Shown in pieces: positions 1 to 5,128 of a DNA stretch of 5,128 nucleotides. Position numbers and translations under genes: made by a program. The DNA comes from Microcaldota archaeon (GTDB taxonomy: Archaea; Micrarchaeota; Micrarchaeia; Anstonellales; VGKX01). How positions within the stretch are numbered: position 1 is the stretch's first letter; each line of letters begins with the position of its first letter. Below the pieces are notes generated by a model. That model saw only the letters and a program-made list of their open reading frames with translations, had not been told where the DNA came from and searched no databases. The stretch covers positions 1-5,128 of the forward strand of contig JAKALW010000098.1 of the NCBI GenBank assembly GCA_021823945.1. The letters run 5' to 3'.

Positions 1-325
1 ACGAGGCTATCGAGGCCCTCTTGTGCCACTTCCTCATCCTGTAGAGCTGGGCCTGCTTCTTCGGGCATATCTTGGCGCCCCTTATGTCCCTGTTGTACTG
101 GTCGATTTCAGTGACAAGGCCCTTGTTCGGCCTCATGAACTTTATTGGCGCTCCGCCGCGTGCGCGCTTTTCCCTCTGCTCCACGTCAAAGGCCCTCCAT
201 TCCGGGCCCTGGTCAGCGATGTTTTCAGCGACAATTAAGCCGCAGTTCGAGCATACGAGCTCTCCTTTTTCATAATCCCTTGTAAGATTGCGGTTACCGC
301 ACTCGGGACACTTGTTGTCTGACAT
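1..325 (-). CDS. tfb: Transcription initiation factor B (TFB/TFIIB), N-terminal part, cut by left window edge
   Basis: TFB recruits RNA polymerase to TBP-bound promoters and helps select the transcript start in archaea. The reverse-strand frame is open for 108 codons from ATG at 325 to the edge. A zinc ribbon is formed by C6-x2-C9 and C25-x2-C28. It is followed by the family signature GPEWRAFD (residues 40-47) and the B-reader segment EQREKRARGGAP (49-60). The linker has KGLVTEID (68-75), and an RMRKWHKRA motif (96-104) leads into the first cyclin fold, which lies outside the window. The start is supported by a GGAGGT site 7 bases upstream and by the usual short tail before the first Cys pair. 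Full-length family members are about 300 residues, so roughly two thirds are missing. Whether the organism has other TFB copies cannot be seen. Identification is firm from motif order. Confidence 0.96.
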   Translation of the reverse strand, partial: MSDNKCPECGNRNLTRDYEKGELVCSNCGLIVAENIADQGPEWRAFDVEQREKRARGGAPIKFMRPNKGLVTEIDQYNRDIRGAKICPKKQAQLYRMRKWHKRASIAS

Positions 326-332
326 TTGGACT

Positions 333-338
333 ACCTCC
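333..338 (-). promoter_or_regulatory. Ribosome binding site of TFB gene
   Basis: The reverse strand reads GGAGGT, a perfect match to the anti-Shine-Dalgarno end of archaeal 16S rRNA, with 7 bases between it and the ATG at 325. It fixes the TFB start codon and shows that this mRNA has a leader. Confidence 0.9.
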
Positions 339-343
339 GGTAA

Positions 344-366
344 GTGAAAAACTTCGTCGTTTTCAC
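344..366. repeat. Short inverted repeat near predicted TFB transcript start
   Basis: GTGAAAA (344-350) and TTTTCAC (360-366) are perfect 7-base inverted arms around a 9-base centre. With a one-base bulge the pairing extends by one more base. The TATA box at 380-388 predicts transcription starting near 355-360, so the dyad straddles that point. It could be an operator or a leader hairpin. The function is inferred, and arms this short can arise by chance in AT-rich DNA. Confidence 0.35.
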
Positions 367-379
367 AAAAAAAGCATAG

Positions 380-388
380 TTATATAAA
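380..388 (-). promoter_or_regulatory. TATA box of TFB gene
   Basis: The reverse strand reads TTTATATAA, close to the archaeal TATA consensus. Its centre lies about 59 bases before the TFB ATG, giving a predicted leader of roughly 30-35 bases that includes the GGAGGT site. The purine-rich BRE element upstream is weak. A poorer AT-rich alternative on the same strand is TTTTTAAATAAG near 422-433. Confidence 0.7.
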
Positions 389-460
389 GCATATTGCTTC
401 TGGATGAATTTAACACAACACTTATTTAAAAAGATTTGGTATACTGTGAAAGTAAAACTG

Positions 461-486
461 AAAAGAGAGAAAATAAAAGAAAAAAC
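461..486 (-). terminator. Oligo-T terminator after the 413-residue membrane protein gene
   Basis: Beginning about 10 bases after the stop codon, the reverse strand is a pyrimidine-rich run with TTTTTT, TTTT and TTTT blocks. There is no obvious hairpin. This is the typical archaeal intrinsic termination signal, and it separates the gene from the TFB promoter downstream. Confidence 0.7.
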
Positions 487-496
487 AAGCCCTTTC

Positions 497-1738
497 CTAC
501 TTCGACGATTTGTCAGCCGATTGGCTTTCTATGGGGCACTTCACGTCCACCGCGCCGTCCTGGGATATGGCGTTTGAAATGCTGGTTTGAAGCATGTCGG
601 AGACAATGGTCTTATACCTTTCATCCTCCCCGGCCTGCCGCTTGCCCTTGGTTTCTTCCCCGAGATACTTTTTCATCTTGAGATTCACCCTGCGTTCAAG
701 CTCTATGTGGACTTCCTTCAGTGCCTCATAATCGCCCCTGTACGCGAGCGCGAAATACCCCTTTGATGTTTTCCGTGAAAGCTCATCGAACATGCCGTAT
801 TCGCCCATGAGCTGCATTGCCTTGAACATCACAAGCGTGACGTGCAGCCTGTTTATGCTTATCTCCTGGTAAGTCCTGTGGTTTATTGCCTTGTCGAAAG
901 CCCTGATTATACGGTTTTGCTTCATGGCTTTCATGATGTCAATGCCATAATAGGCTCCAAAGCCAATAAGTATTGACACGCCTCCTGCGACTACCAGGTA
1001 GGCAGTGTTGGGCAGTGCCGTGATTTTTGAAAAGAATTTTATGAGCTCTTCCTTGACGCCTGTAAGGAACGTTGAGCCCATGGAGAACACGGCGCCCGCA
1101 ATGCCCGCAACTTTCTGGGCATAATCCTTCCCAGTCACCTGGCCGTACGCATTGAGCAGGTTCTGCCTCTGCTCGCCGAGGGATTTTTTGTCCTCGTTGG
1201 CTATTGCGGAATTGCTGCCAATTGCCTGCGCCTTTGTCAGCATGAACCCGAGCATCTCTGAAAGGAACTCGGCTTTCAGCATGAGCAGGTAATAGAGATT
1301 GGAGCCGTAAAGCTTGAGCTCGTCGATTTTTTTCGCAGCGTCCTGGTGCAATTTAATAAAGTCCTCGACTTCAAATCGTGCTTTTTGTGCGTCTTCCCTG
1401 TCCGCCGCGTTTGAGGACTTGAACTTGCCTATGAGGTTCGCGTAAGAGCCAATCTGGTCCACTGAAAGCGGGGCTTGCGTGTCCCAGTCAATGGGGAGCT
1501 TGAGCTTCTCGTCGCTGGAAAGGGTTTTTATGGCTTCAATTTCCTTGTCTGTAAATTTCATCTTTGCCTCTTTGCCATCAGTCGAGAGGAGCCCGACTTT
1601 GGCGAACTTGCTTGTCCCAAGCGACTGGAACTGTTCAACTGATAGGAAAATGTTCTTGTAGGGGCTGTTCTTGCTTTTCTCGTAATCCATAGGCTGCTTC
1701 TGTTCATTGGCCTTGGCAGACTTGAAAGAAAATATCAT
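497..1738 (-). CDS. Unrecognised membrane protein with a hydrophobic helical pair (413 residues)
   Basis: I do not recognise a family. Numbered from ATG at 1738, residues 1-205 are soluble, charged and mostly helical in character (e.g. the Lys/Asp/Glu-rich stretch 109-145). A glycine- and alanine-rich hydrophobic segment follows at about 209-227. A strong transmembrane helix lies at about 244-267, with GG and GxG spacing. Basic residues right after it (KAMKQNR, 270-276) suggest the C-terminal side is cytoplasmic by the positive-inside rule. The remaining ~140 residues are soluble, with a helical basic stretch around 347-372 and a Ser-rich tail. No signal peptide or catalytic motif is visible. 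The frame extends to a TTG at 1768, but that codon touches the TATA box at 1769-1780, so it should precede the transcript start; ATG 1738 with a GGTGA element upstream is preferred. The stop is TAG. The gene is monocistronic, judged from its own TATA box and T-tract. Confidence 0.85.
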   Translation of the reverse strand: MIFSFKSAKANEQKQPMDYEKSKNSPYKNIFLSVEQFQSLGTSKFAKVGLLSTDGKEAKMKFTDKEIEAIKTLSSDEKLKLPIDWDTQAPLSVDQIGSYANLIGKFKSSNAADREDAQKARFEVEDFIKLHQDAAKKIDELKLYGSNLYYLLMLKAEFLSEMLGFMLTKAQAIGSNSAIANEDKKSLGEQRQNLLNAYGQVTGKDYAQKVAGIAGAVFSMGSTFLTGVKEELIKFFSKITALPNTAYLVVAGGVSILIGFGAYYGIDIMKAMKQNRIIRAFDKAINHRTYQEISINRLHVTLVMFKAMQLMGEYGMFDELSRKTSKGYFALAYRGDYEALKEVHIELERRVNLKMKKYLGEETKGKRQAGEDERYKTIVSDMLQTSISNAISQDGAVDVKCPIESQSADKSSK

Positions 1739-1768
1739 AGGCTCACCCGTTTTAAGCCGCGCCACCAA

Positions 1769-1780
1769 GATATATAAAGG
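1769..1780 (-). promoter_or_regulatory. TATA box of the membrane protein gene
   Basis: The reverse strand reads CCTTTATATATC. Its centre is about 36 bases before ATG 1738, which predicts a transcript start near 1749 and a leader of only about 10 bases. That leader would just hold the GGTGA at 1743-1747. The position makes a start at TTG 1768 implausible. Confidence 0.75.
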
Positions 1781-1806
1781 TTATTGATTGTGGCAAAACG
1801 TGTTTT

Positions 1807-1821
1807 AGGAGGAAAAAAGAG
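1807..1821 (-). terminator. Oligo-T terminator after the microprotein gene
   Basis: The reverse strand reads CTCTTTTTTCCTCCT, about 50 bases after the microprotein stop and ahead of the next TATA box. A six-T run in a pyrimidine tract fits archaeal intrinsic termination. The same bases read on the plus strand contain AGGAGG (1807-1812), but no gene follows it at proper spacing. Confidence 0.5.
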
Positions 1822-1869
1822 CGAGGATGGAGATAATATGAAAACTATATCATATCGGCAAAACCGCAA

Positions 1870-1944
1870 TTACTTTGAAAGGAAATAGACAGATATAATG
1901 ACTACGGCGATGACGCCGACCGCGATTATGAGTTTCTCGTTCAT
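1870..1944 (-). CDS. 24-residue single-helix membrane microprotein
   Basis: A short reading frame from ATG 1944 to TAA encodes 24 residues. A polar start (M-N-E-K) is followed by about 18 residues made almost entirely of Ile, Val, Ala, Leu, Gly, Tyr and Phe, with one Ser near the end. The frame closes with Ser-Lys. This is the length and composition of one membrane-spanning helix with short charged ends, so insertion in the cytoplasmic membrane is expected. It is preceded by GTGAT, which matches the anti-Shine-Dalgarno sequence with 5-base spacing. A TATA-like element lies about 80 bases upstream and a T-tract follows, so it looks like its own transcription unit. No function can be assigned; membrane microproteins often bind and tune larger membrane proteins. 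The downstream 413-residue membrane protein is one candidate partner, but that is pure inference. Small frames this size can arise by chance; the composition and signals argue for a real gene. Confidence 0.6.
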   Translation of the reverse strand: MNEKLIIAVGVIAVVIISVYFLSK

Positions 1945-1949
1945 TTGAC

Positions 1950-1954
1950 ATCAC
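1950..1954 (-). promoter_or_regulatory. Ribosome binding site of the microprotein gene
   Basis: GTGAT on the reverse strand is part of the GGTGATC complement of the 16S 3' end, with 5 bases before ATG 1944. It supports translation of the 24-codon frame. It also overlaps the stop of a possible 10-codon upstream frame (1951-1983). Confidence 0.5.
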
Positions 1955-2019
1955 GCGTGCTGCGGCAATGGCTTCGGATGCATCCACAAGCCGCTTCTGT
2001 GCAATACCTTATGCTTCCC

Positions 2020-2033
2020 ATATTTATATATTT
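2020..2033 (-). promoter_or_regulatory. Possible TATA box driving the microprotein gene
   Basis: The reverse strand reads AAATATATAAATAT. If it is used in this direction, transcription would start near 2000 and leave a leader of about 55 bases before ATG 1944. The same element serves the Mre11-like gene on the other strand, so this direction is less certain. Confidence 0.45.
2023..2030 (+). promoter_or_regulatory. TATA box of the Mre11-like gene, predicting a leaderless mRNA
   Basis: TTTATATA is centred about 25 bases before ATG 2052, which places the transcript start at or within a base or two of the start codon. No Shine-Dalgarno sequence precedes the ATG. Together these indicate a leaderless transcript, a common archaeal arrangement. 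The ATG at 2045 is out of frame. Confidence 0.7.
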
Positions 2034-2051
2034 GGCGGCTAATTATGGGCT

Positions 2052-3263
2052 ATGAGGATAGGCATTGTATCGGATACGCATTTTGGCTACAAAAGATGGG
2101 AAGCCGACGCCCTTGCCCAGGCAACGGCGGCGCTCCTTGACGCCGCCAAAAAGTGCGACGTAATACTGATGCCCGGCGACATTTTCGACTCCCGCATACC
2201 CCGGCCGGAAACGTTCCACGACTCGATAAAGGCCCTGCAGGCGACTTTGGCGTCGAAAAAATGGGCAGTGAAATGCATTAACAGGCCGGGCGCGCCTCCG
2301 ATAGCGGCAATTCACGGCACGCACGAGCTGAGGGGCAGGGAGCTTGTCAACCCAATCCAGATACTTGAGACAATCGGGCTCCTTGCGGACGTCCACAACA
2401 GCACCGCGATATACGAGCTTGGCGGGCGCCGCGTGGCAATAACCGGCCTCGGGGGCGTGCCCGAGGACCTAGCAGCCGCGGCAATCGAGAAGGCCGGGTT
2501 CGCGCCCCACCCAAACGCATTCAACATATTCGTTTTCCACCAGTCAGTGTCGGAACTCATGTACGCAGGGGGGAAATCCATAATGTCCCTTGACGACTTG
2601 CCAAAAGGGTTCGACCTCTACGTGTGCGGGCACCTCCACAAGTACCAGACCGCACTTGACGGCAAGCTCATCATCCCCGGAAGCACTGTCCTCACCCAGC
2701 TTAAGGAGGAGGAGGCAGGGCAGAAAGGCTACGTGATTTTCGACTCGGCAACAGGGAAGCACGAGTTCATCCCCGTGAAGACAAGGGAATTCATATTCAA
2801 ACGGCTCAAGTTCGAGAATGCCACGCCCACGCAAATCCAGGACGCTGTGGACGGGGAATTCTCGCAAATACTTGCGGAAGGCCGCACAAAGCCCATAGTG
2901 AGGATTGTAATCGAGGGTACGCTCAAGGAAGGATTCTCGCCACAGGACGTGCGCATATTGAAGCCCGAGATGCCCGGCGCCGTGATTGAGGTGGACAGCA
3001 AACTGGACATGGCAAGCCTGAAGGAGAAAATCGAGGCTATCAGGCATGCGCGCCAGGGCAAGATGACCGTCGCCGAGTTCGGCATGGGCATATTGAGGAG
3101 ACAATGCGCGGACGCGGGCATTGCCGGGCTCGATGTGGACGACGCCTTTAACACGCTGATTGAGGACACGGACGCGGCATACGAATCCTTCATGGCAATC
3201 GAGGCGCCGCAGGAAAAGCAGGCGGAAAAGGGCGGGCAAAAGCCAAAGCAGGGGAAACTATAG
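2052..3263 (+). CDS. mre11: Mre11-like DNA double-strand break repair nuclease (calcineurin-like metallophosphoesterase)
   Basis: The Mre11 family makes two-metal nucleases that, with Rad50, process DNA ends. Phosphoesterase motifs appear in order: D8-x-H10 (SDTHFG), G42-D43-IFD46, GTHE (89-92), H163-Q, and GHLH (193-196). A conserved LDDLPKGFDLYVCGHLH stretch (180-196) matches the archaeal Mre11 pattern, as does the PGST segment (209-212). Residues ~240-330 fit the capping region, and the rest the C-terminal arm that usually holds the Rad50-binding helices. The tail is Lys/Gln-rich. The length of 403 is near the usual ~400. Two positions differ from the Pyrococcus enzyme as I recall it: GNH is GTH here (T90), and the His of GDxFH is Asp46. 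Metal ligands D8, H10, D43, H91, H163, H194 and H196 remain. No rad50, herA or nurA gene is in view. It could instead be a related phosphoesterase without Rad50. The gene converges with the synthetase operon, with 35 bases between stops and no clear terminator there. Confidence 0.88.
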   Translation: MRIGIVSDTHFGYKRWEADALAQATAALLDAAKKCDVILMPGDIFDSRIPRPETFHDSIKALQATLASKKWAVKCINRPGAPPIAAIHGTHELRGRELVNPIQILETIGLLADVHNSTAIYELGGRRVAITGLGGVPEDLAAAAIEKAGFAPHPNAFNIFVFHQSVSELMYAGGKSIMSLDDLPKGFDLYVCGHLHKYQTALDGKLIIPGSTVLTQLKEEEAGQKGYVIFDSATGKHEFIPVKTREFIFKRLKFENATPTQIQDAVDGEFSQILAEGRTKPIVRIVIEGTLKEGFSPQDVRILKPEMPGAVIEVDSKLDMASLKEKIEAIRHARQGKMTVAEFGMGILRRQCADAGIAGLDVDDAFNTLIEDTDAAYESFMAIEAPQEKQAEKGGQKPKQGKL

Positions 3264-3298
3264 GCCTTTTGATGTTTGCGAGCAGGCGGTTGATTCTT

Positions 3299-4720
3299 TC
3301 ACACCCTGCACGCAGTCACGTTGAATTTCCTGTAATGCTCGCAGTAGTCCACGAATTTTGACAGCGCATTTATTGCCGAAGACGGGGACTGGTAGGTCGG
3401 GATGCCATAGCCGTCAAGTATGCGCCTGTGCATCTCAGTGTATTCGCCGCCCGTTGCGACGACAACCATGGGTTTTTTCTGCTCACCGTTCGCCTTGACA
3501 ATGGAGCTGACAACCCTTGTGTCAATGGCCGCTGTCTGGAAAAGTATGTTTATCACGAGCGCGTCGACGTTGTGGTCGTCCATGCACGCGCGTATTGCCT
3601 GCTCGAACCTCATTGCGTCGGCGTCGCCAATCAGGTCAAGCGGGTTGCCGATGTTGGCGTAGGATGGCAAAAGCGCGCGCATGCTTTTTGAGGTCTGCTC
3701 GGAATACTGAGCCAGCTCCAGGCCATATTTGTCTGCCGAGTCCGCGGACAAAACGCCGTTCCCGCCGCCGTTTGTGATTATCGCTATCCGCCTGCCGCAG
3801 CAAATCGGCTGGGAAAACATCTTGGCGAAATCGAAAAGCTCCTCGAGCGTCTCCGCCTCGGTGACCCTTGCCTGCCTGAAAGCAGCTTCGTAGGCCACTG
3901 CCGAGCCCGCCATGGCGGCCGTGTGCGACAATGCCGCGCGCGCGCCGGATTTTGACTTGCCCGCCTTCAGGGCAATGATGGGCTTCTTGCGCGTTATTTT
4001 CGAGGCTATCTTCAGGAAGCGCGCCCCGTCCTTGACGCCCTCGAAATAGCATACTATTATTTTCGTAGAATCGTCGTTTGCGAGGTATTCGAGCAGGTCG
4101 CACTCGCTGACCACCGACGCGTTGCCGTAGGACACGAACTTGCTTATGCCAATGCCAGCGCGGGCGGCCAGGTCTATTATGCAACCGCCCACTGCGCCGG
4201 ATTGGGATATGAAAGATATTTCGCCCACATGGGGCCTGCCAAGCTTGTATATGGGCAGGAAAATGGAATCCACCCTCTTTGCCGGGTTGAGCACGCCCAT
4301 GCAGTTCGGGCCGATTACTGCCATTCCGTATTTTTCCGCGGACCCTACAAGCTGGGCCTCAAGAGCCTTTTCGCCGACCTCTGCAAAGCCGCCCGAAATC
4401 ACTACTGCGGACAACACGCCCTTGGCGCCGCACTCCTCAAGCGCGCCTGGCACGAACTTTGCTGGTATGGCAATGACAGCGCTGTCCACCTTGCCTGGTA
4501 TGTCCTTGACTGACTTGAAGCATGGCAGGCCAAGGACTTCTGTAGAGGAAGGGTTGACAGGGTAAAGCTTCCCGGGAAAGCCGCCGTCCATGAAATTCTT
4601 CAATACCACGTGCCCGATTTTCGTGGGGTCGTGGCTTGCGCCTATTACTGCAATGCTTTTGGGGCTGAATATCTTTTCGAGCCCCGCGATTTTGCCCATT
4701 GTGGTTTTGGTTGGCGCCAT
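3299..4720 (-). CDS. acdA: ADP-forming acetyl/acyl-CoA synthetase, alpha subunit
   Basis: This enzyme converts acetyl-CoA (or another acyl-CoA), ADP and phosphate to the acid, ATP and CoA, so it yields ATP by substrate-level phosphorylation in the cytoplasm. From ATG 4720 (473 residues), a CoA-binding Rossmann domain begins with SPKSIAVIGAS (19-29), followed by GPNCMG (137-142). The succinyl-CoA ligase-like domain has SQSGAV (172-177) and the phosphohistidine loop LSHTAAMAGS, with the phosphorylated His at 266. The FEGVKDG segment carries the partner Glu at 227. The C-terminal ligase domain contains ITNGGGNGV (315-323) and GNPLDL (358-363). The size matches the ~460-residue free alpha subunit rather than the ~700-residue alpha-beta fusion. 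A TTG at 4726 in frame overlaps the beta stop. ATG 4720 is preferred because GGCGGT lies 8 bases before it. It follows the beta gene by 2 bases, so coupled translation is likely. Acyl specificity cannot be read from sequence. Confidence 0.95.
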   Translation of the reverse strand: MAPTKTTMGKIAGLEKIFSPKSIAVIGASHDPTKIGHVVLKNFMDGGFPGKLYPVNPSSTEVLGLPCFKSVKDIPGKVDSAVIAIPAKFVPGALEECGAKGVLSAVVISGGFAEVGEKALEAQLVGSAEKYGMAVIGPNCMGVLNPAKRVDSIFLPIYKLGRPHVGEISFISQSGAVGGCIIDLAARAGIGISKFVSYGNASVVSECDLLEYLANDDSTKIIVCYFEGVKDGARFLKIASKITRKKPIIALKAGKSKSGARAALSHTAAMAGSAVAYEAAFRQARVTEAETLEELFDFAKMFSQPICCGRRIAIITNGGGNGVLSADSADKYGLELAQYSEQTSKSMRALLPSYANIGNPLDLIGDADAMRFEQAIRACMDDHNVDALVINILFQTAAIDTRVVSSIVKANGEQKKPMVVVATGGEYTEMHRRILDGYGIPTYQSPSSAINALSKFVDYCEHYRKFNVTACRV

Positions 4721-4722
4721 TT

Positions 4723-5128
4723 TCAATTACCGCCGTTTTGCTTCGATATTGCGCTTCCCGCTGCGCCGGCAGATATTGTCTCGTCCTGCCTGTCGCCGGG
4801 CTTTGAGAACCGCCAGTCAATCACAGTGCACCCGCGCTCGTTTGCAATTACAGGGTTGAAGTCGAGTTCCGACAGGTCCTCGGCGACAATCATCCTTGAA
4901 GTGCGGACAATCATCTCCGCAAGCGCGCCCTCGTCAATTGGCTTTTTGCCCCGCGCGCCGGAGATTATCTTGTAGGATTTGAGGGAACGTATCATCTCAA
5001 TTGCTTCGGGCTTTGATACAGGGCAGATGCGGAATGCGAAGTCCTTCATGACCTCCACGTATATGCCGCCGAGCCCGACCATGACAAGGTGCCCGAACTG
5101 GGAATCCTTCATGCCCCCGATTATGAGC
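4723..5128 (-). CDS. acdB: ADP-forming acetyl/acyl-CoA synthetase, beta subunit, C-terminal part, cut by right window edge
   Basis: The beta subunit is the ATP-grasp half of the alpha2-beta2 enzyme; it binds ADP/ATP and receives the phosphoryl group from the alpha-subunit histidine. The frame is open from the window edge for 134 complete codons plus one partial. Visible family features are the LIIGG start of the fragment, QFGHLVMVGLGGIYVEV with the glycine-rich turn, SYKIISGARGKKPID, and ELDFNPVIAN near the end of the ATP-grasp fold, where the metal-binding D/N residues lie. The ATG at 5112 is internal, because the motif continues upstream of it. The conserved N-terminal histidine region is outside the window. 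After VIDWRF, where family members usually finish soon, a further ~25 polar residues (Gly, Ser, Gln, Asn, Ala) form an unexpected tail ending NGGN. The gene lies directly before alpha, in one operon. Confidence 0.93.
   Translation of the reverse strand, partial: LIIGGMKDSQFGHLVMVGLGGIYVEVMKDFAFRICPVSKPEAIEMIRSLKSYKIISGARGKKPIDEGALAEMIVRTSRMIVAEDLSELDFNPVIANERGCTVIDWRFSKPGDRQDETISAGAAGSAISKQNGGN

Noticed and set aside
23..275. Two open frames on the plus strand over the TFB gene
   Set aside because: They lie antisense to the zinc ribbon and B-reader of TFB, whose frame is secured by motifs and a ribosome binding site. Their products look like nothing known.
436..681. Plus-strand frame of 81 residues across the terminator and the end of the membrane protein gene
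   Set aside because: It begins in AT-rich intergenic DNA without a ribosome binding site and runs antisense to a long coding frame. Its Pro/Arg/Trp-rich composition is typical of a shadow.
1795..1864. Direct repeat GGCAAAAC at 1792-1799 and 1857-1864 as a regulatory pair
   Set aside because: Eight bases and two copies in AT-rich DNA are within chance expectation, and the copies differ in position relative to any promoter.
2544..3239. 231-residue minus-strand frame antisense to mre11
   Set aside because: It is long only because of G/C-rich third positions on the other strand. It has no motif, promoter or ribosome binding site, while the plus frame carries all the Mre11 motifs.
3636..4184. 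182-residue minus-strand frame within acdA
   Set aside because: It is an out-of-phase shadow of the alpha subunit, rich in Arg/Gly/His. The acdA frame has the full family motif set.
4724..4726. TTG as start codon of acdA
   Set aside because: ATG 4720, two codons later, has a GGCGGT element at 8-base spacing, whereas the TTG would leave almost no spacing.
1..5128. CRISPR array, tRNA, rRNA, insertion sequence or attachment site
   Set aside because: I looked for regularly spaced repeats, cloverleaf-like stretches, transposase motifs and terminal inverted repeats on both strands and saw none.

Overview
The window comes from an archaeon. It carries the start of a transcription factor B gene (zinc ribbon plus B-reader/linker), archaeal TATA boxes about 25 bases ahead of the predicted transcript starts, oligo-T termination tracts, an Mre11-type nuclease and a two-subunit ADP-forming acetyl-CoA synthetase. 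Coding regions favour G/C at third codon positions, while the intergenic stretches are clearly AT-rich. The lineage cannot be fixed from this sequence; a DPANN-type archaeon is possible, but that is a guess.

Layout from left to right. 1-325 (minus): N-terminal 108 codons of TFB, running off the left edge, with a GGAGGT ribosome binding site, a TATA box and a small inverted repeat near the predicted transcript start. 461-486: T-rich terminator of the next gene. 497-1738 (minus): an unrecognised 413-residue membrane protein with its own TATA box. 1870-1944 (minus): a 24-codon gene for a single-helix membrane microprotein, followed by an oligo-T tract. About 2020-2033: an AT-rich element that can serve as TATA box in both directions. 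2052-3263 (plus): an Mre11-like metallophosphoesterase, probably on a leaderless transcript. 3299-4720 and 4723-5128 (minus): ADP-forming acyl-CoA synthetase alpha subunit and the C-terminal part of the beta subunit, in the order beta then alpha and two bases apart. The beta gene runs off the right edge.

The genes do not form one pathway. The beta-alpha pair is an operon for ATP production from acetyl-CoA or other acyl-CoAs. The Mre11-like gene stands alone, without rad50 in view, and converges on that operon with only 35 bases between the stops. The minus-strand set 2000 to 1 (microprotein, membrane protein, TFB) appears to be three separate transcription units, each with its own TATA box; the first two also have T-tract terminators. 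The points most worth a second look are the microprotein, the unrecognised membrane protein and the altered metal-site motifs of the Mre11 homologue.
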